Shown here: in pieces, positions 43,260 through 51,649 of the stretch
Position numbering within the stretch: position 1 is the first letter of the stretch
Layout of the letters: each line of letters begins with the position of its first letter
Assembly (NCBI RefSeq): GCF_013618475.1
Contig: NZ_JABJVN010000008.1
Coordinates: 62,001-126,000 of the forward strand
From: Saccharibacillus deserti
Lineage (GTDB): Bacteria; Bacillota; Bacilli; Paenibacillales; Paenibacillaceae
Direction of reading: 5' to 3'
DNA: 64,000 nucleotides
The notes under the pieces: model-generated
What the model was told of the DNA's origin: nothing
Seen by the model: only the letters and a program-made list of their open reading frames with translations
The model's database searches: none
Made by a program: the position numbers and the translations under genes

Positions 43260-44702
43260 TCAATGGCCCGAAGGCGCGGAAAGTCCCGTTTTTTCAACTG
43301 CTTTGCGGCTCTCGTCGTTCAGTCCGCGGATCTCTGCCTGCTTGCCCAACTTGTAATACTCGAATTTGACCCGGGATACCGCCGAAGCGGCCGAGTGATC
43401 CCATACCTGCGAATGCGAAAAGTCGATAACCACCTTGTCCGGATCGCCTGCCGGCGTAAAATGATCCACAAAATGCGACGCCGTTCCGAAAAACATTTGG
43501 CCGCGCACTTCGTATACTTTTACCCCGTCTTCCGTGCCTGCCGTCACTTTCAGCTTCGCGATCTTCCAGCCGAAATGCAGCGTGCACAGCACGACGCCCA
43601 CGCCTACGCCGATCGACAGATTATCCGTGACCACGACGATCCCGACCACGATGAGCATCACGATCGTATCGGCAATCGGAATCTTGTTCGCCCGGTAAAG
43701 CGAGCTCCAGTCGAACGTCCCGATCGACACCATGATCATGACACCGACCAGCGCCGCAAGCGGAATCTGACTGACCACATTTCCGAGCAGGACCAACAAT
43801 ACCAGCAGGAATGCGCCGGCCGTAAACGTCGACAGCCGCCCGCGGCCGCCCGACTTGATATTGATGACCGACTGTCCGATCATCGCGCACCCCGCCATAC
43901 CGCCGAAAAATCCGTTGACGATATTGGCGATCCCCTGACCGCGCGCTTCGACGTTCTTGCTGCTCTTGCTGTCCGTCATATCGTCCACGATCGTCGCCGT
44001 CAGCAGCGATTCCAGCAGGCCGACCAATGCCAGGGAAATCGACACCGGCAGGATGACGCTGAACATCTCCCAGGACAAATCGATCTGCGGGATATGGAAA
44101 AGCGGCGGGGTATTGCCTAGTTCGCCCATTTCCCCGACCGTCTTGACGTCCAGTTTCAGCCATACGGCAATCAGCGACATGACGATAATCGCGACAAGAG
44201 GCGCCGGAACGGCTTTGGTAAATCGGGGCAGGATATAGATAATGGCCAGCGTTCCCGCGACCACGATATACATCGCCGGTCCCGCTCCGACAAACTGCGG
44301 AATCTGCGCCATAAAGATAATGATCGCCAGCGCATTGACGAAACCCGTCATGACGGGCTTCGGGATAAACGTGATAAACCGTCCGATACCGAAAGCTCCG
44401 AGCAGAACCTGAATAATACCGGCCAATATGCCCGCAGCGAGCAAATACTCCATCCCGTACTCGCGGTATAATCCGCCCATCAGTACGGCCATCGCGCCGG
44501 TTGCCGCCGAGATCATGCCCGCGCGGCCGCCGACGAAAGCGATCACGATCGCAATGACGATCGACGCGTGCAGACCCACGATCGGATCGACACCCGCCAC
44601 GATCGAGAATCCGATCGCTTCCGGAATGAGTGCGAGCGCCACCGTGATTCCGGAGAGAATATCGCCGCGCACATTTCCTAACCACTGCTGTCTTAGCTCC
44701 AT
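43260..44702 (-). CDS. SulP-family anion transporter with STAS domain
   Basis: A 480-residue membrane protein. The sequence [23 protein letters not shown] is the SulP signature near the N-terminus, followed by about twelve helices; the last 90 residues form a STAS domain ([20 protein letters not shown]). SulP proteins carry sulphate, bicarbonate or other anions, coupled to Na+ or H+. Neighbours do not reveal the substrate; the absence of sulphate-assimilation genes leaves bicarbonate open. ATG 44702 follows AGAGG. A 53-base tandem repeat lies immediately upstream and may regulate it. Confidence 0.92.
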   Translation of the reverse strand: MELRQQWLGNVRGDILSGITVALALIPEAIGFSIVAGVDPIVGLHASIVIAIVIAFVGGRAGMISAATGAMAVLMGGLYREYGMEYLLAAGILAGIIQVLLGAFGIGRFITFIPKPVMTGFVNALAIIIFMAQIPQFVGAGPAMYIVVAGTLAIIYILPRFTKAVPAPLVAIIVMSLIAVWLKLDVKTVGEMGELGNTPPLFHIPQIDLSWEMFSVILPVSISLALVGLLESLLTATIVDDMTDSKSSKNVEARGQGIANIVNGFFGGMAGCAMIGQSVINIKSGGRGRLSTFTAGAFLLVLLVLLGNVVSQIPLAALVGVMIMVSIGTFDWSSLYRANKIPIADTIVMLIVVGIVVVTDNLSIGVGVGVVLCTLHFGWKIAKLKVTAGTEDGVKVYEVRGQMFFGTASHFVDHFTPAGDPDKVVIDFSHSQVWDHSAASAVSRVKFEYYKLGKQAEIRGLNDESRKAVEKTGLSAPSGH

Positions 44703-44719
44703 AACCAACCTCTATTCTA

Positions 44720-44905
44720 TTCGCGTTTGGAACAAACGCGCGATTTAGCAGGTTTCATCGAAACTTGTCCGATTCGCGTTTGCAGCAAACGCGCGATTTA
44801 GCAGGTTTCATCGAAACTTGCCCGATTCGCGTTTGCAGCAAACGCGCGGCTTAACAGGTTTCACCGAAACTTGCCTTGTTCGCGTTTGGAACAAACCCGC
44901 GGTAT
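44720..44905 (-). repeat. 53-bp palindromic tandem repeat upstream of the SulP gene
   Basis: Copies start at 44720, 44773, 44826 and 44879 (the last partial), exactly 53 bases apart. Each full copy holds CGCGTTTG-N3-CAAACGCG and then GTTTC-N3-GAAAC. The loops change between copies while the arms are kept (GAA, CAG, CAG; ATC, ATC, ACC). It begins 18 bases before the SulP start, so it is promoter or leader. Confidence 0.93.
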
Positions 44906-45005
44906 AAAATGTGCGTTTTCCCCTTTCAGAAAAACCCGGGTCCGTTGTAGTCAAGACCCTCATTATACCCAATTCGAACAGCTACGGCTACAGAAGCAGG
45001 GCGGC

Positions 45006-45050
45006 AAAAAATGAAGCCAGAAGGCGATTTTCGAACATTTCCGCCTTCTG
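45006..45050 (-). terminator. Probable terminator of the UbiB-like gene
   Basis: CAGAAGGCG / CGCCTTCTG around a 15-base loop, with CATTTTTT shortly after on the minus strand. The other bases of 44906-45105 show nothing else. Confidence 0.55.
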
Positions 45051-45105
45051 ACCCGTTTAATCCCGCATTTTCAGCAAATTCGCAGGTTATACCTATGTTT
45101 TTTCG

Positions 45106-46779
45106 CTAGAATCGCCCTGATTTGAAAATCGAGAAGAGCAGCAGCAGAACCATCAGAACCGCGACGCCCAGACCCATTTCGATAATCGGATAGTTCCAGA
45201 TCACGGTTTCTTTCTGGGACAGCGAGGCTCCGACCACAAGCCCCGCCATCACGATACTGAAAGCCAGCAGCACGATACTGAACGCGAGGCGGTTGACCAG
45301 CCGGTCCACCCCTCTCGACGCTTTGCGCAGTTCCGGCATTTCGAGCTCGACTTTGACGCGCCCGCCGCTGATAAAAGAGGTCAGGTGACGCAGCCGGTCC
45401 GGCAGCCCCGCAAGCGAATCGGCCAAACCGAGCGCTCCGTTTATCGTTTTGCGGCGCAGCCGTTCGGGTCCGAATTTTTCTCTGGCCAGCTTGCGGCCGA
45501 ACGGCTCCGCCAACGTCACGATGCTCAGCGTAGGGTCAAGCTGCTCCACCATGCCTTCCGTCGTCACCAGCGCTTTGCCCAGCATCAGCAGGTCCGGCGG
45601 AATCCCGATCCCGTGCTGGCGCGCGGTCGAGAAAAAGTCGTTGATGACCTGGCCCAGATTGACATCGGAAAAAGCGACGTCGTAATAACGCTCTCTCAAG
45701 CGTTCCAGATCGCGCTTCAACGCGCTGACGTCGGTATCTTCGTGGATCATGCCCATCCGCTCGATCGCCCGGACCATTGCCGGCGTATCCTGCCGCATCA
45801 GCGCAATGACCAGCGAAGAAAGATACTCCCGCATATCCGGACTGAGCCGGCCGACCATGCCGAAATCCAGAAACGTGATCGAACCGTCTTTCATGATCAG
45901 CATATTGCCGGGATGGGGATCCGCATGGAAAAACCCGGCGATAAAAATCTGGTTCAGCACGGCATTGACGATCCGCGACGCAATTTCTTTGACATCGTAG
46001 CCGCGGTGCTCCAGGTACACCCGGTCCGTCGGCTTGACGCCTTCGACAAAAGCCATCGTCAGCACGCGTTCGGAAGTGCAATCCCAGAACACCGCAGGCA
46101 CATGAATGTGTTTGTCCTGTTCGAACTGCGCGGAGATCCGCTCCATGTTGCGGGCTTCCGACGTATAATCGAGTTCCGCTTCCATCGATCGGGAAAATTC
46201 CTCGACGAGCTGGGTTACCTGATAGCGGTTCACCCACTCCCAGCGTTTCTCGCCCAGTCCGACCAGATCGTGCAAAATTTCGAGATCGCGCATCACCTGA
46301 CGTTTGACGCCCGGACGCTGCACCTTGACCGCTACCCGCTGACCGCCGTCGACCATGCGGGCGCTGTGCACCTGTCCGATGGAAGCGGCCGCGATCGGCT
46401 CTTCCGAAAATTCGCTCATGAAATCTTCGATCGGGCCGCCGAGTTCCAGTTCCACGATCCTCCGCGCTTCCGCCGCTTCGAACGGCGGCACTTCGTCCTG
46501 CAGCTTCGACAATTCCTGCACAACGGAAGCCGGCAGCAGGTCCGCACGCGTACTTGCGAGCTGCCCCAGCTTGATAAACGTAGGGCCCAGCGCTTCCATA
46601 ACCAGCCGGATGCGTTCGCCCAGCGTTTTCGTTTCCGGCGCTTCGCGCCGAATCCAGCTGATCGGGAGGCGCAGTACGCGCGTCAGGCCCATTTCTTCGA
46701 CCATATAGCCGAAGCCGTGCCGGATCAATGCGACCGCGATTTCCCGGTAGCGGCCGGCATGCCGGATATGGACAGCCAT
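45106..46779 (-). CDS. UbiB/ABC1 (AarF)-family atypical kinase
   Basis: A 557-residue protein-kinase-like ATPase. The family's KxGQ motif is FIKLGQLASTRADLLP, the glycine-rich loop is replaced by AAASIGQVHSA, and catalytic motifs HADPHPGNM and FLDFGMVGR are present. Two C-terminal membrane helices anchor it. In Gram-negatives UbiB supports ubiquinone synthesis; in Firmicutes, which use menaquinone, the role is undefined and may involve lipid or quinone extraction. It starts directly at the stop of the phasin-like gene, so the two are an operon. Confidence 0.9.
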   Translation of the reverse strand: MAVHIRHAGRYREIAVALIRHGFGYMVEEMGLTRVLRLPISWIRREAPETKTLGERIRLVMEALGPTFIKLGQLASTRADLLPASVVQELSKLQDEVPPFEAAEARRIVELELGGPIEDFMSEFSEEPIAAASIGQVHSARMVDGGQRVAVKVQRPGVKRQVMRDLEILHDLVGLGEKRWEWVNRYQVTQLVEEFSRSMEAELDYTSEARNMERISAQFEQDKHIHVPAVFWDCTSERVLTMAFVEGVKPTDRVYLEHRGYDVKEIASRIVNAVLNQIFIAGFFHADPHPGNMLIMKDGSITFLDFGMVGRLSPDMREYLSSLVIALMRQDTPAMVRAIERMGMIHEDTDVSALKRDLERLRERYYDVAFSDVNLGQVINDFFSTARQHGIGIPPDLLMLGKALVTTEGMVEQLDPTLSIVTLAEPFGRKLAREKFGPERLRRKTINGALGLADSLAGLPDRLRHLTSFISGGRVKVELEMPELRKASRGVDRLVNRLAFSIVLLAFSIVMAGLVVGASLSQKETVIWNYPIIEMGLGVAVLMVLLLLFSIFKSGRF

Positions 46780-47166
46780 TTACTCGGCCGTCGTTTCTCC
46801 CGGAGCATGCGTCCGGTAGTTGTTCGTTTCCGCAGCCGGGTCTGCCGTTACCGCAGGCTTGCCGCTCTCAAGCTGGACCACGCGCTGCTCCAGTACCGCG
46901 ATCCGCTGCTCCAGGCTGTCCACTTCGCTTCCCGCCGGAACGTCGATTTCTTTCAATACGCGGCGCACTTGTTCTTGTACCATGTTTTTGATCGCCGAAC
47001 GTTCTTCTTCTCCCCGCTCGATCAGCTTGCTGACGACCGCTTTCGATTCCGAAGGAGCAATCTCGCCTTTTTTCACCAGATCGTCCACCACTTTTTCTAC
47101 CTTTTCCTTGCTTGCCACCGTCAGGCCGATTCCCAGAGACAACGCCTTTTTCAACAGATCGCTCAT
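46780..47166 (-). CDS. Phasin/PhaF-like coiled-coil protein
   Basis: A 128-residue protein of amphipathic helices: MSDLLKKALSLGIGLTVASKEKVEKVVDDLVKKGEI, then a coiled coil (VDSLEQRIAVLEQRVVQLE). It resembles the N-terminal part of phasin-like polyhydroxyalkanoate granule proteins, and small relatives are commonly encoded beside UbiB-like genes. GGAGGAATC precedes the ATG 47166. No polyhydroxyalkanoate synthase is nearby, so a granule role is not supported; membrane or kinase partnering is more likely. Confidence 0.8.
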   Translation of the reverse strand: MSDLLKKALSLGIGLTVASKEKVEKVVDDLVKKGEIAPSESKAVVSKLIERGEEERSAIKNMVQEQVRRVLKEIDVPAGSEVDSLEQRIAVLEQRVVQLESGKPAVTADPAAETNNYRTHAPGETTAE

Positions 47167-47238
47167 CAATGATTCCTCCGTTTTCAAATAGGATACGTTC
47201 GCTTGCCCGGTTCCGCCTTCACAGAAGCGAGAGTCCGG

Positions 47239-48096
47239 TTACAAAGGGGCTTTTTGCTCTCCGTCTTCGATACCCGGCTCGTTTTCGCTTCGGGAAGCCG
47301 CATAATACTTCGCCAGCTCTACCATCATGCTGCCCATGCGTTCTTCTTTTGGAGCCACGACGCGTGCGATTCCTTCTTCGTGAATCGATTGGGCCGTGAC
47401 TTTGCCGACCGCAACCGCCACCACTTCGTGTTCGAACGAAGCACGCAGCGCTTCTTCCTTACCGCCTTCGGCCGCATGCCGAATCAGAAACCTGACCTGC
47501 GGCCCGCTGGTAAACGTTACGGCATCGACACGGCGTTCCAGAATATCGCCTAGCAGCTGCTCCAACTGTTCTTCCGGCGGCGCGATATGCTTGTAGGGCA
47601 GAATCGTACGGACCGAGGCGCCGCGCCCTTCCAGCCAGGAAACCAGTCGGGGCGCCGGATCGCCGTGCAGCTGCACGATGACGTTCTTGCCTGCAAAATC
47701 ATGTTCTTCCAACTGGCGTATCAGACCTTCGGTACTGCCGTCATCGTCGCGCACAAGCGGGGCGAGTCCGCGTTTCTTCAGGGCGTTTACCGTCTTGTAC
47801 CCGCGCGCCGCAATGTTCGAACGGGCGATCGCTTCCATAAAAGCCTCCGACAATTCCATTTCCTGCGCGGTGTTGATCAGCGCTTCAAGTCCCATGCCGG
47901 TCGTCAGGATCGACCATTCGGGCTTGAGGCGAATCCATTCCGAGATCCCGCCGCCCAGTTCCGGTTCGTCCAGAAAGACCGTTCCCTGCGCCGGACGAAC
48001 CAGCGCGATTCCGCCCATATTCTGCACGATTTTGCTCAATTCTTCGGATTTGCGCGGACCGGTGATCGCCACGCGCTTTCCTTCAAGTCTTTTCAT
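47239..48096 (-). CDS. Uroporphyrinogen-III synthase (HemD) family protein
   Basis: A 285-residue two-lobed protein with the HemD fold: KRVAITGPRKSEELSKIV at the start, VDAVTFTSGPQVRFLI and VVAVAVGKVTAQSIHEEG in the second lobe. HemD closes hydroxymethylbilane to uroporphyrinogen III. It is separate from any hem cluster, and a stand-alone copy may serve another function or be a second copy. ATG 48096 follows AGGAAGGGG at a rather long distance. It is the last gene before the receptor locus and is transcribed away from it. Confidence 0.85.
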   Translation of the reverse strand: MKRLEGKRVAITGPRKSEELSKIVQNMGGIALVRPAQGTVFLDEPELGGGISEWIRLKPEWSILTTGMGLEALINTAQEMELSEAFMEAIARSNIAARGYKTVNALKKRGLAPLVRDDDGSTEGLIRQLEEHDFAGKNVIVQLHGDPAPRLVSWLEGRGASVRTILPYKHIAPPEEQLEQLLGDILERRVDAVTFTSGPQVRFLIRHAAEGGKEEALRASFEHEVVAVAVGKVTAQSIHEEGIARVVAPKEERMGSMMVELAKYYAASRSENEPGIEDGEQKAPL

Positions 48097-48432
48097 CGGC
48101 CGATTTGCCCCTTCCTTATTCGTGTAGAAGGCTGTTCCGTGCGGCTGTGCCGCTTTCCACCTATTTTCGCTTCCCGGACGCAAAATTGCAACCGCGCGCC
48201 GCGGAAAGACCCGCAATCCGGTCCCACAATTCCTATTCTTTTCTTTTGCGTCAAAAATACTTATATTCGTTATAGACCAAAATTACTATCACGTACGCCT
48301 GCTTCCTTCCGATATATAACTCAAAGCTTCATTTCACCGCGTATGGCAAACCCATTTCCGTCTTCCGAAGGCCCGGAGGACAGAGTTTTTTCCGCCGCTA
48401 TGCCATTCGGTATTTCCCTGCGAGAAAAGCGA
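48097..48432. other. Intergenic region between divergent genes
   Basis: No gene is seen. It must hold the promoter of the HemD-like gene on the minus strand; I could not fix its boxes. The right end leads into the promoter of the receptor locus. Confidence 0.4.
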
Positions 48433-48462
48433 TTGACCTGTATTCCTTCCGTCCTGTATATT
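48433..48462 (+). promoter_or_regulatory. Promoter of the first HTH-TPR receptor and peptide gene
   Basis: TTGACC, 18 bases, TATATT, about 75 bases before the receptor start. The sequence after it is AT-rich. Confidence 0.65.
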
Positions 48463-48540
48463 GTAAATTACTAGTATTAAAAGAATTATATGAGAAGCTG
48501 AATGCCAAACGGACTTTAGCAGCGTGAGCGAGGTGCAGAG

Positions 48541-49923
48541 ATGGAAACGACAATGACTCTCCGTTCGGAAATTGAAAACGGGATTGCGGAACTTGGGATG
48601 AATTTTTCCAGTTTCGGCGAATTATCCGGCATTAACCGCGGGATTTTCAGCGCCATTCTTAACGGAAGCCCGCCGAAACCGATCTCATTGAACCAGATGG
48701 AAACGATCACCCGGGCATTCGGCAAACCGGAAGGCTGGATGTTCGACCTGTATATTGAAGAATGCTTCTACGACGGCAAGCCGAATCGCCGCCGCGTCGA
48801 ACCGTTCCTGATCCGCTGTGCCGAACTCGGCCGCAAGGATTGTATTCGCGAAGTGCTGTCTCGCCTGCTCGAAGACCTCAAGCATGTCTCGATGATCTTC
48901 GACATTGCGGAGACGCTTTTCACGGCGGGAAAAGTCCAGGAGTCGCTTATTTTTTATGAGTGCGTGGTGGAGAACGAGAAATACCATCATTCGGAGCGGT
49001 TGGCGGTCAGCCATTATCGGATTTTCCGAGCCATGATCGGTGCAGACAATGAGCAGAATCTTAGGGCGGCACTGCGATTCGAACCATTCTGCGGAAAGCT
49101 TCCCGATCATCACCGTTTGGATGGGCTGCTGCAGTTAACTACAGTCTATTACTCCCTCGAACGATGGAAGATTGCCGGGCATTATGCAGATGAATTGATC
49201 GCATTCTCTGCAAACGTATACGAAAACGAAAATATGAAGAGAATCAAATACAAGAAGTATGAACCTTTGCTTACGGAACGGCCTCTTGTCAAATATTACG
49301 GTCAGGGATACTTGGCCAAAGGAATTATGTTTGAAGCTCAAGGCGAATACGAACAAGCCAAATTGTATATTGAAAAATATGCGGATTTAAGCTGGTTTGA
49401 AATCTTGGACGACCAAGCAGAAAAAGAAGTCGAAAAGTTCAAACTTTTTGCCAAAGCCAATCGATTGAATCTTGAAATTTTAATGGGCAACACAGAATAC
49501 TTGAATGAATATTCCGAGTTTCTGGAGAAAAATCCTCAAGAAGTTCTTTCCGGTTTATTGACAATCATAAAATCCTCGAATCAATACGGGTTTTTCATCG
49601 ACTCTATCATTCTTAAATTTTCCACTTATCTGATCGATACAGATCAAGTATTCCAAGTTAAAGAGAGCTATTACGATCAAGCTACGATTACCCATACCAT
49701 GTCAAATATTTTCTATCACCTTGCCGAATACTACATTCGAAAAGAAAATTATGTGACAGCGATTGATTACTCTTTACAATCTCTTCAAGTTTCTATTAAA
49801 ATACGTAATAAGAACATTTTCATGAAGTGTATTCCTTTCTTCGAAGAGTTTAGGAATTTCTCAACAACAGCGCAGAAACAAAAATATGAGGCGCTTATGA
49901 AGGAGATGTATCGTAATGCGTAA
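48541..49923 (+). CDS. HTH-TPR receptor of the AimR/AloR type, paired with a peptide gene
   Basis: A 460-residue regulator. The N-terminus is an XRE-like helix-turn-helix (NFSSFGELSGINRGIFSAIL). Residues from about 85 to the end are stacked helices in TPR fashion (VEPFLIRCAELGRKDCIREVL, LAEYYIRKENYVTAIDYSLQSL). The layout is that of RRNPP receptors that bind secreted peptides, and is closest in size and style to the AimR-like AloR proteins described in Paenibacillus. Its last codons overlap the start of a 43-residue pre-peptide. The second half of the gene is much richer in A and T than the first. Start ATG follows a GAGCGAGGTG site. Targets are unknown. Confidence 0.85.
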   Translation: METTMTLRSEIENGIAELGMNFSSFGELSGINRGIFSAILNGSPPKPISLNQMETITRAFGKPEGWMFDLYIEECFYDGKPNRRRVEPFLIRCAELGRKDCIREVLSRLLEDLKHVSMIFDIAETLFTAGKVQESLIFYECVVENEKYHHSERLAVSHYRIFRAMIGADNEQNLRAALRFEPFCGKLPDHHRLDGLLQLTTVYYSLERWKIAGHYADELIAFSANVYENENMKRIKYKKYEPLLTERPLVKYYGQGYLAKGIMFEAQGEYEQAKLYIEKYADLSWFEILDDQAEKEVEKFKLFAKANRLNLEILMGNTEYLNEYSEFLEKNPQEVLSGLLTIIKSSNQYGFFIDSIILKFSTYLIDTDQVFQVKESYYDQATITHTMSNIFYHLAEYYIRKENYVTAIDYSLQSLQVSIKIRNKNIFMKCIPFFEEFRNFSTTAQKQKYEALMKEMYRNA

Positions 49924-50047
49924 ATCAATCGCAAGTATGGTTCTAATCTTGTCCGCTACTTTCTTGCTTGTCACTTCTCCAGTATCTACGGTATCTGCCG
50001 ATCAAACCCCTGCGTTCAGCACAATGGGTCATGGCATGGGAAGCTGA
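49916..50047 (+). CDS. Secreted signalling pre-peptide (AloP/Phr-like)
   Basis: A 43-residue peptide. The N-terminus MRKSIASMVLILSATFLLV is a textbook signal sequence, and VSA at 26-28 suits signal peptidase I. The released part is 15 residues, DQTPAFSTMGHGMGS; an active pheromone would be all or a C-terminal part of it. The ATG lies eight bases inside the receptor gene, with AAGGAG ten bases upstream, so the two are translated together. A strong terminator follows eleven bases after the stop. Small size, signal sequence and coupling are seen; the pheromone role is inferred from RRNPP families. Confidence 0.82.
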   Translation: MRKSIASMVLILSATFLLVTSPVSTVSADQTPAFSTMGHGMGS

Positions 50048-50057
50048 TTCACCCGGA

Positions 50058-50097
50058 ATGCCACTATGCGCCTCTAAGCGCATAGTGGCATTTTTTA
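50058..50097 (+). terminator. Terminator of the receptor-peptide operon
   Basis: Perfect 14-base stem ATGCCACTATGCGC / GCGCATAGTGGCAT, 6-base loop, then seven T. Confidence 0.95.
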
Positions 50098-50190
50098 TTG
50101 TGATTTTTAATAACTTGATTGAATAGCCCCAATCTATTTTCATTAATCCAGATATTAAACACACCATATAAACGTTTCACTATCGGAGCT

Positions 50191-50196
50191 TATAAT
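50191..50196 (+). promoter_or_regulatory. Consensus -10 box before the second receptor
   Basis: TATAAT about 105 bases before the start at 50302. The hexamer 17 bases upstream (ATAAAC) is a poor -35, so an activator may be needed. Confidence 0.5.
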
Positions 50197-50301
50197 GGTT
50201 GAATTAGCCTTTTCCGCGCTTTTCCTCTTTGCCGGTGCACAAACTTTCCGCATGCCATACGCCGGGTTGGCTTTTTCATATTTCTGACCGAGGTGCCATC
50301 C

Positions 50302-51639
50302 ATGCAGACTTCCCACTCACTCCGCTCGGCGATCAAACAGGATATGCGGCAGCGGGGATACAACTTTTCCGTCCTGTCGGAAAAAACGGGGATCCTTCGG
50401 GGATCGCTCAGCCTGATTTTTGTCGGCGGCTCCTCCCGGCGCAATCCTATGCCTTTTCAGCATCTAACGAAAATCACCGAAGCTTTGGGACTTAAGGAAG
50501 ATACCTATTTCGACCTTTATGTCGACGAATGCTTCCTAAGCGGACGGCCGGGCCGAAGCCGGATCGAACCGTTCCTGAAACGCTGTATCGAGCTCGGACA
50601 CTCGGAATGCCTGGAGAAAGTCCTTCACCGATTGAAGGGCGAAGCCCGTTATCTTCCGCTGCTGTTCGGTATCGCCGAAGAATGCAGCAAAAATTCCGAA
50701 CCAAAACCGCTCGTCGAACGTCTGTATGAGTATCTGCTTATTCACCACGAAGACCGTCACTCGATCGAAAAAGCGATCTGCCATTACCGTCTCTTCCTGC
50801 TCAGGCTCGGCGAGGACGAAGAGAACAATTCGAAAGAACTTAACGCTTTCACGCCTTACCGCGACAACCTGCCGGATGAGCTTAAATTGGAGGCTTTGAC
50901 GGTTATGGGCAGCCTTTACTGCAGCCGGATAGACGCGGAGGAATTGGAAAAATCCGCGGACGAATTAATCTCGCTTTGTCTGCGCCTATTCGGCACTCCC
51001 GGGCATCTCCCCCACTCGCCGTTCCGGCCCGAAGAACCGCTGAGCCGGCCGCCGATCGTGTTTTACGGCTACGGTTATATCATGAAACAGATCGCGCTCT
51101 GCGAGAAAAAAGATTTCGAGGCCGCCGCCGCGTGTTCACAGGATTACGAAGCCCTCGGCTGGCTGGCCGGCACGGACAGCCGATCCCGGCAGGCCGCCGG
51201 CAAATTGGCCGCGTTTGCCTATGTCAACCGCCTGGGCTGCAGACTGCTAGGCGGAGAAACCGAAGTGCTGACCGAGTACATCGGACTGCTCGACCTTCAC
51301 CCCAAAGAAGTATTCGCCGGCGTGATCGTCATCTTGAAGTCGGCCAACCGCTTCGGTTTTTCGGTCGACGAATGGCTGCGGCAGGTTCCGCTCGATCTCC
51401 AGAAAAACCTTAAACTTCAGGACAATCCGTATCACAAACAGCTTGTCCGCAACCGGTATGCCCGCCTGCTGGTCCAACTCTCGATCTACCATTTCAACCG
51501 GGGACGGACCGAGGAGTCTCTTTGTGCCGCGCTGCAAAGCTGGGAACTATCGCATCAATTGAACAATCATCGCATGTTCCGGCTGCTGGCCTCGCTTACG
51601 CTGATGTACAGCGGGCAGTCGGAACTACCGGATCACTAA
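50302..51639 (+). CDS. HTH-TPR receptor, second paralogue, no peptide partner seen
   Basis: A 445-residue relative of the first receptor: HTH NFSVLSEKTGILRGSLSLIF, then IEPFLKRCIELGHSECLEKVLHRL and similar helical repeats to the end. ATG 50302 follows GAGGTG; a GTG at 50293 is part of that site. Ten bases separate its stop from the third receptor, so the two share a transcript. Unlike the first gene, it has uniform base composition and no overlapping small gene. It may answer to the peptide from the first pair, to a distant peptide, or to none. Confidence 0.82.
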   Translation: MQTSHSLRSAIKQDMRQRGYNFSVLSEKTGILRGSLSLIFVGGSSRRNPMPFQHLTKITEALGLKEDTYFDLYVDECFLSGRPGRSRIEPFLKRCIELGHSECLEKVLHRLKGEARYLPLLFGIAEECSKNSEPKPLVERLYEYLLIHHEDRHSIEKAICHYRLFLLRLGEDEENNSKELNAFTPYRDNLPDELKLEALTVMGSLYCSRIDAEELEKSADELISLCLRLFGTPGHLPHSPFRPEEPLSRPPIVFYGYGYIMKQIALCEKKDFEAAAACSQDYEALGWLAGTDSRSRQAAGKLAAFAYVNRLGCRLLGGETEVLTEYIGLLDLHPKEVFAGVIVILKSANRFGFSVDEWLRQVPLDLQKNLKLQDNPYHKQLVRNRYARLLVQLSIYHFNRGRTEESLCAALQSWELSHQLNNHRMFRLLASLTLMYSGQSELPDH

Positions 51640-51649
51640 GAGGTGCACC

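Noticed and set aside
41511-44120. 869-codon plus-strand frame across the helicase and SulP genes
   Set aside because: It spans two real minus-strand genes and their intergenic terminator, and starts within the terminator region of the MarR gene. Alanine-rich shadow.
44720-44905. The 53-bp repeats considered as a CRISPR array
   Set aside because: There are no unique spacers between constant repeats; the whole unit repeats with only scattered substitutions, and no cas gene is present.
50195-50287. 30-residue frame (MVELAFSALFLFAG...) before the second receptor, considered as a second peptide gene
   Set aside because: Its ATG overlaps the TATAAT box of the likely promoter, so it would not be on the mRNA, and it lacks the basic N-terminus of a signal peptide.
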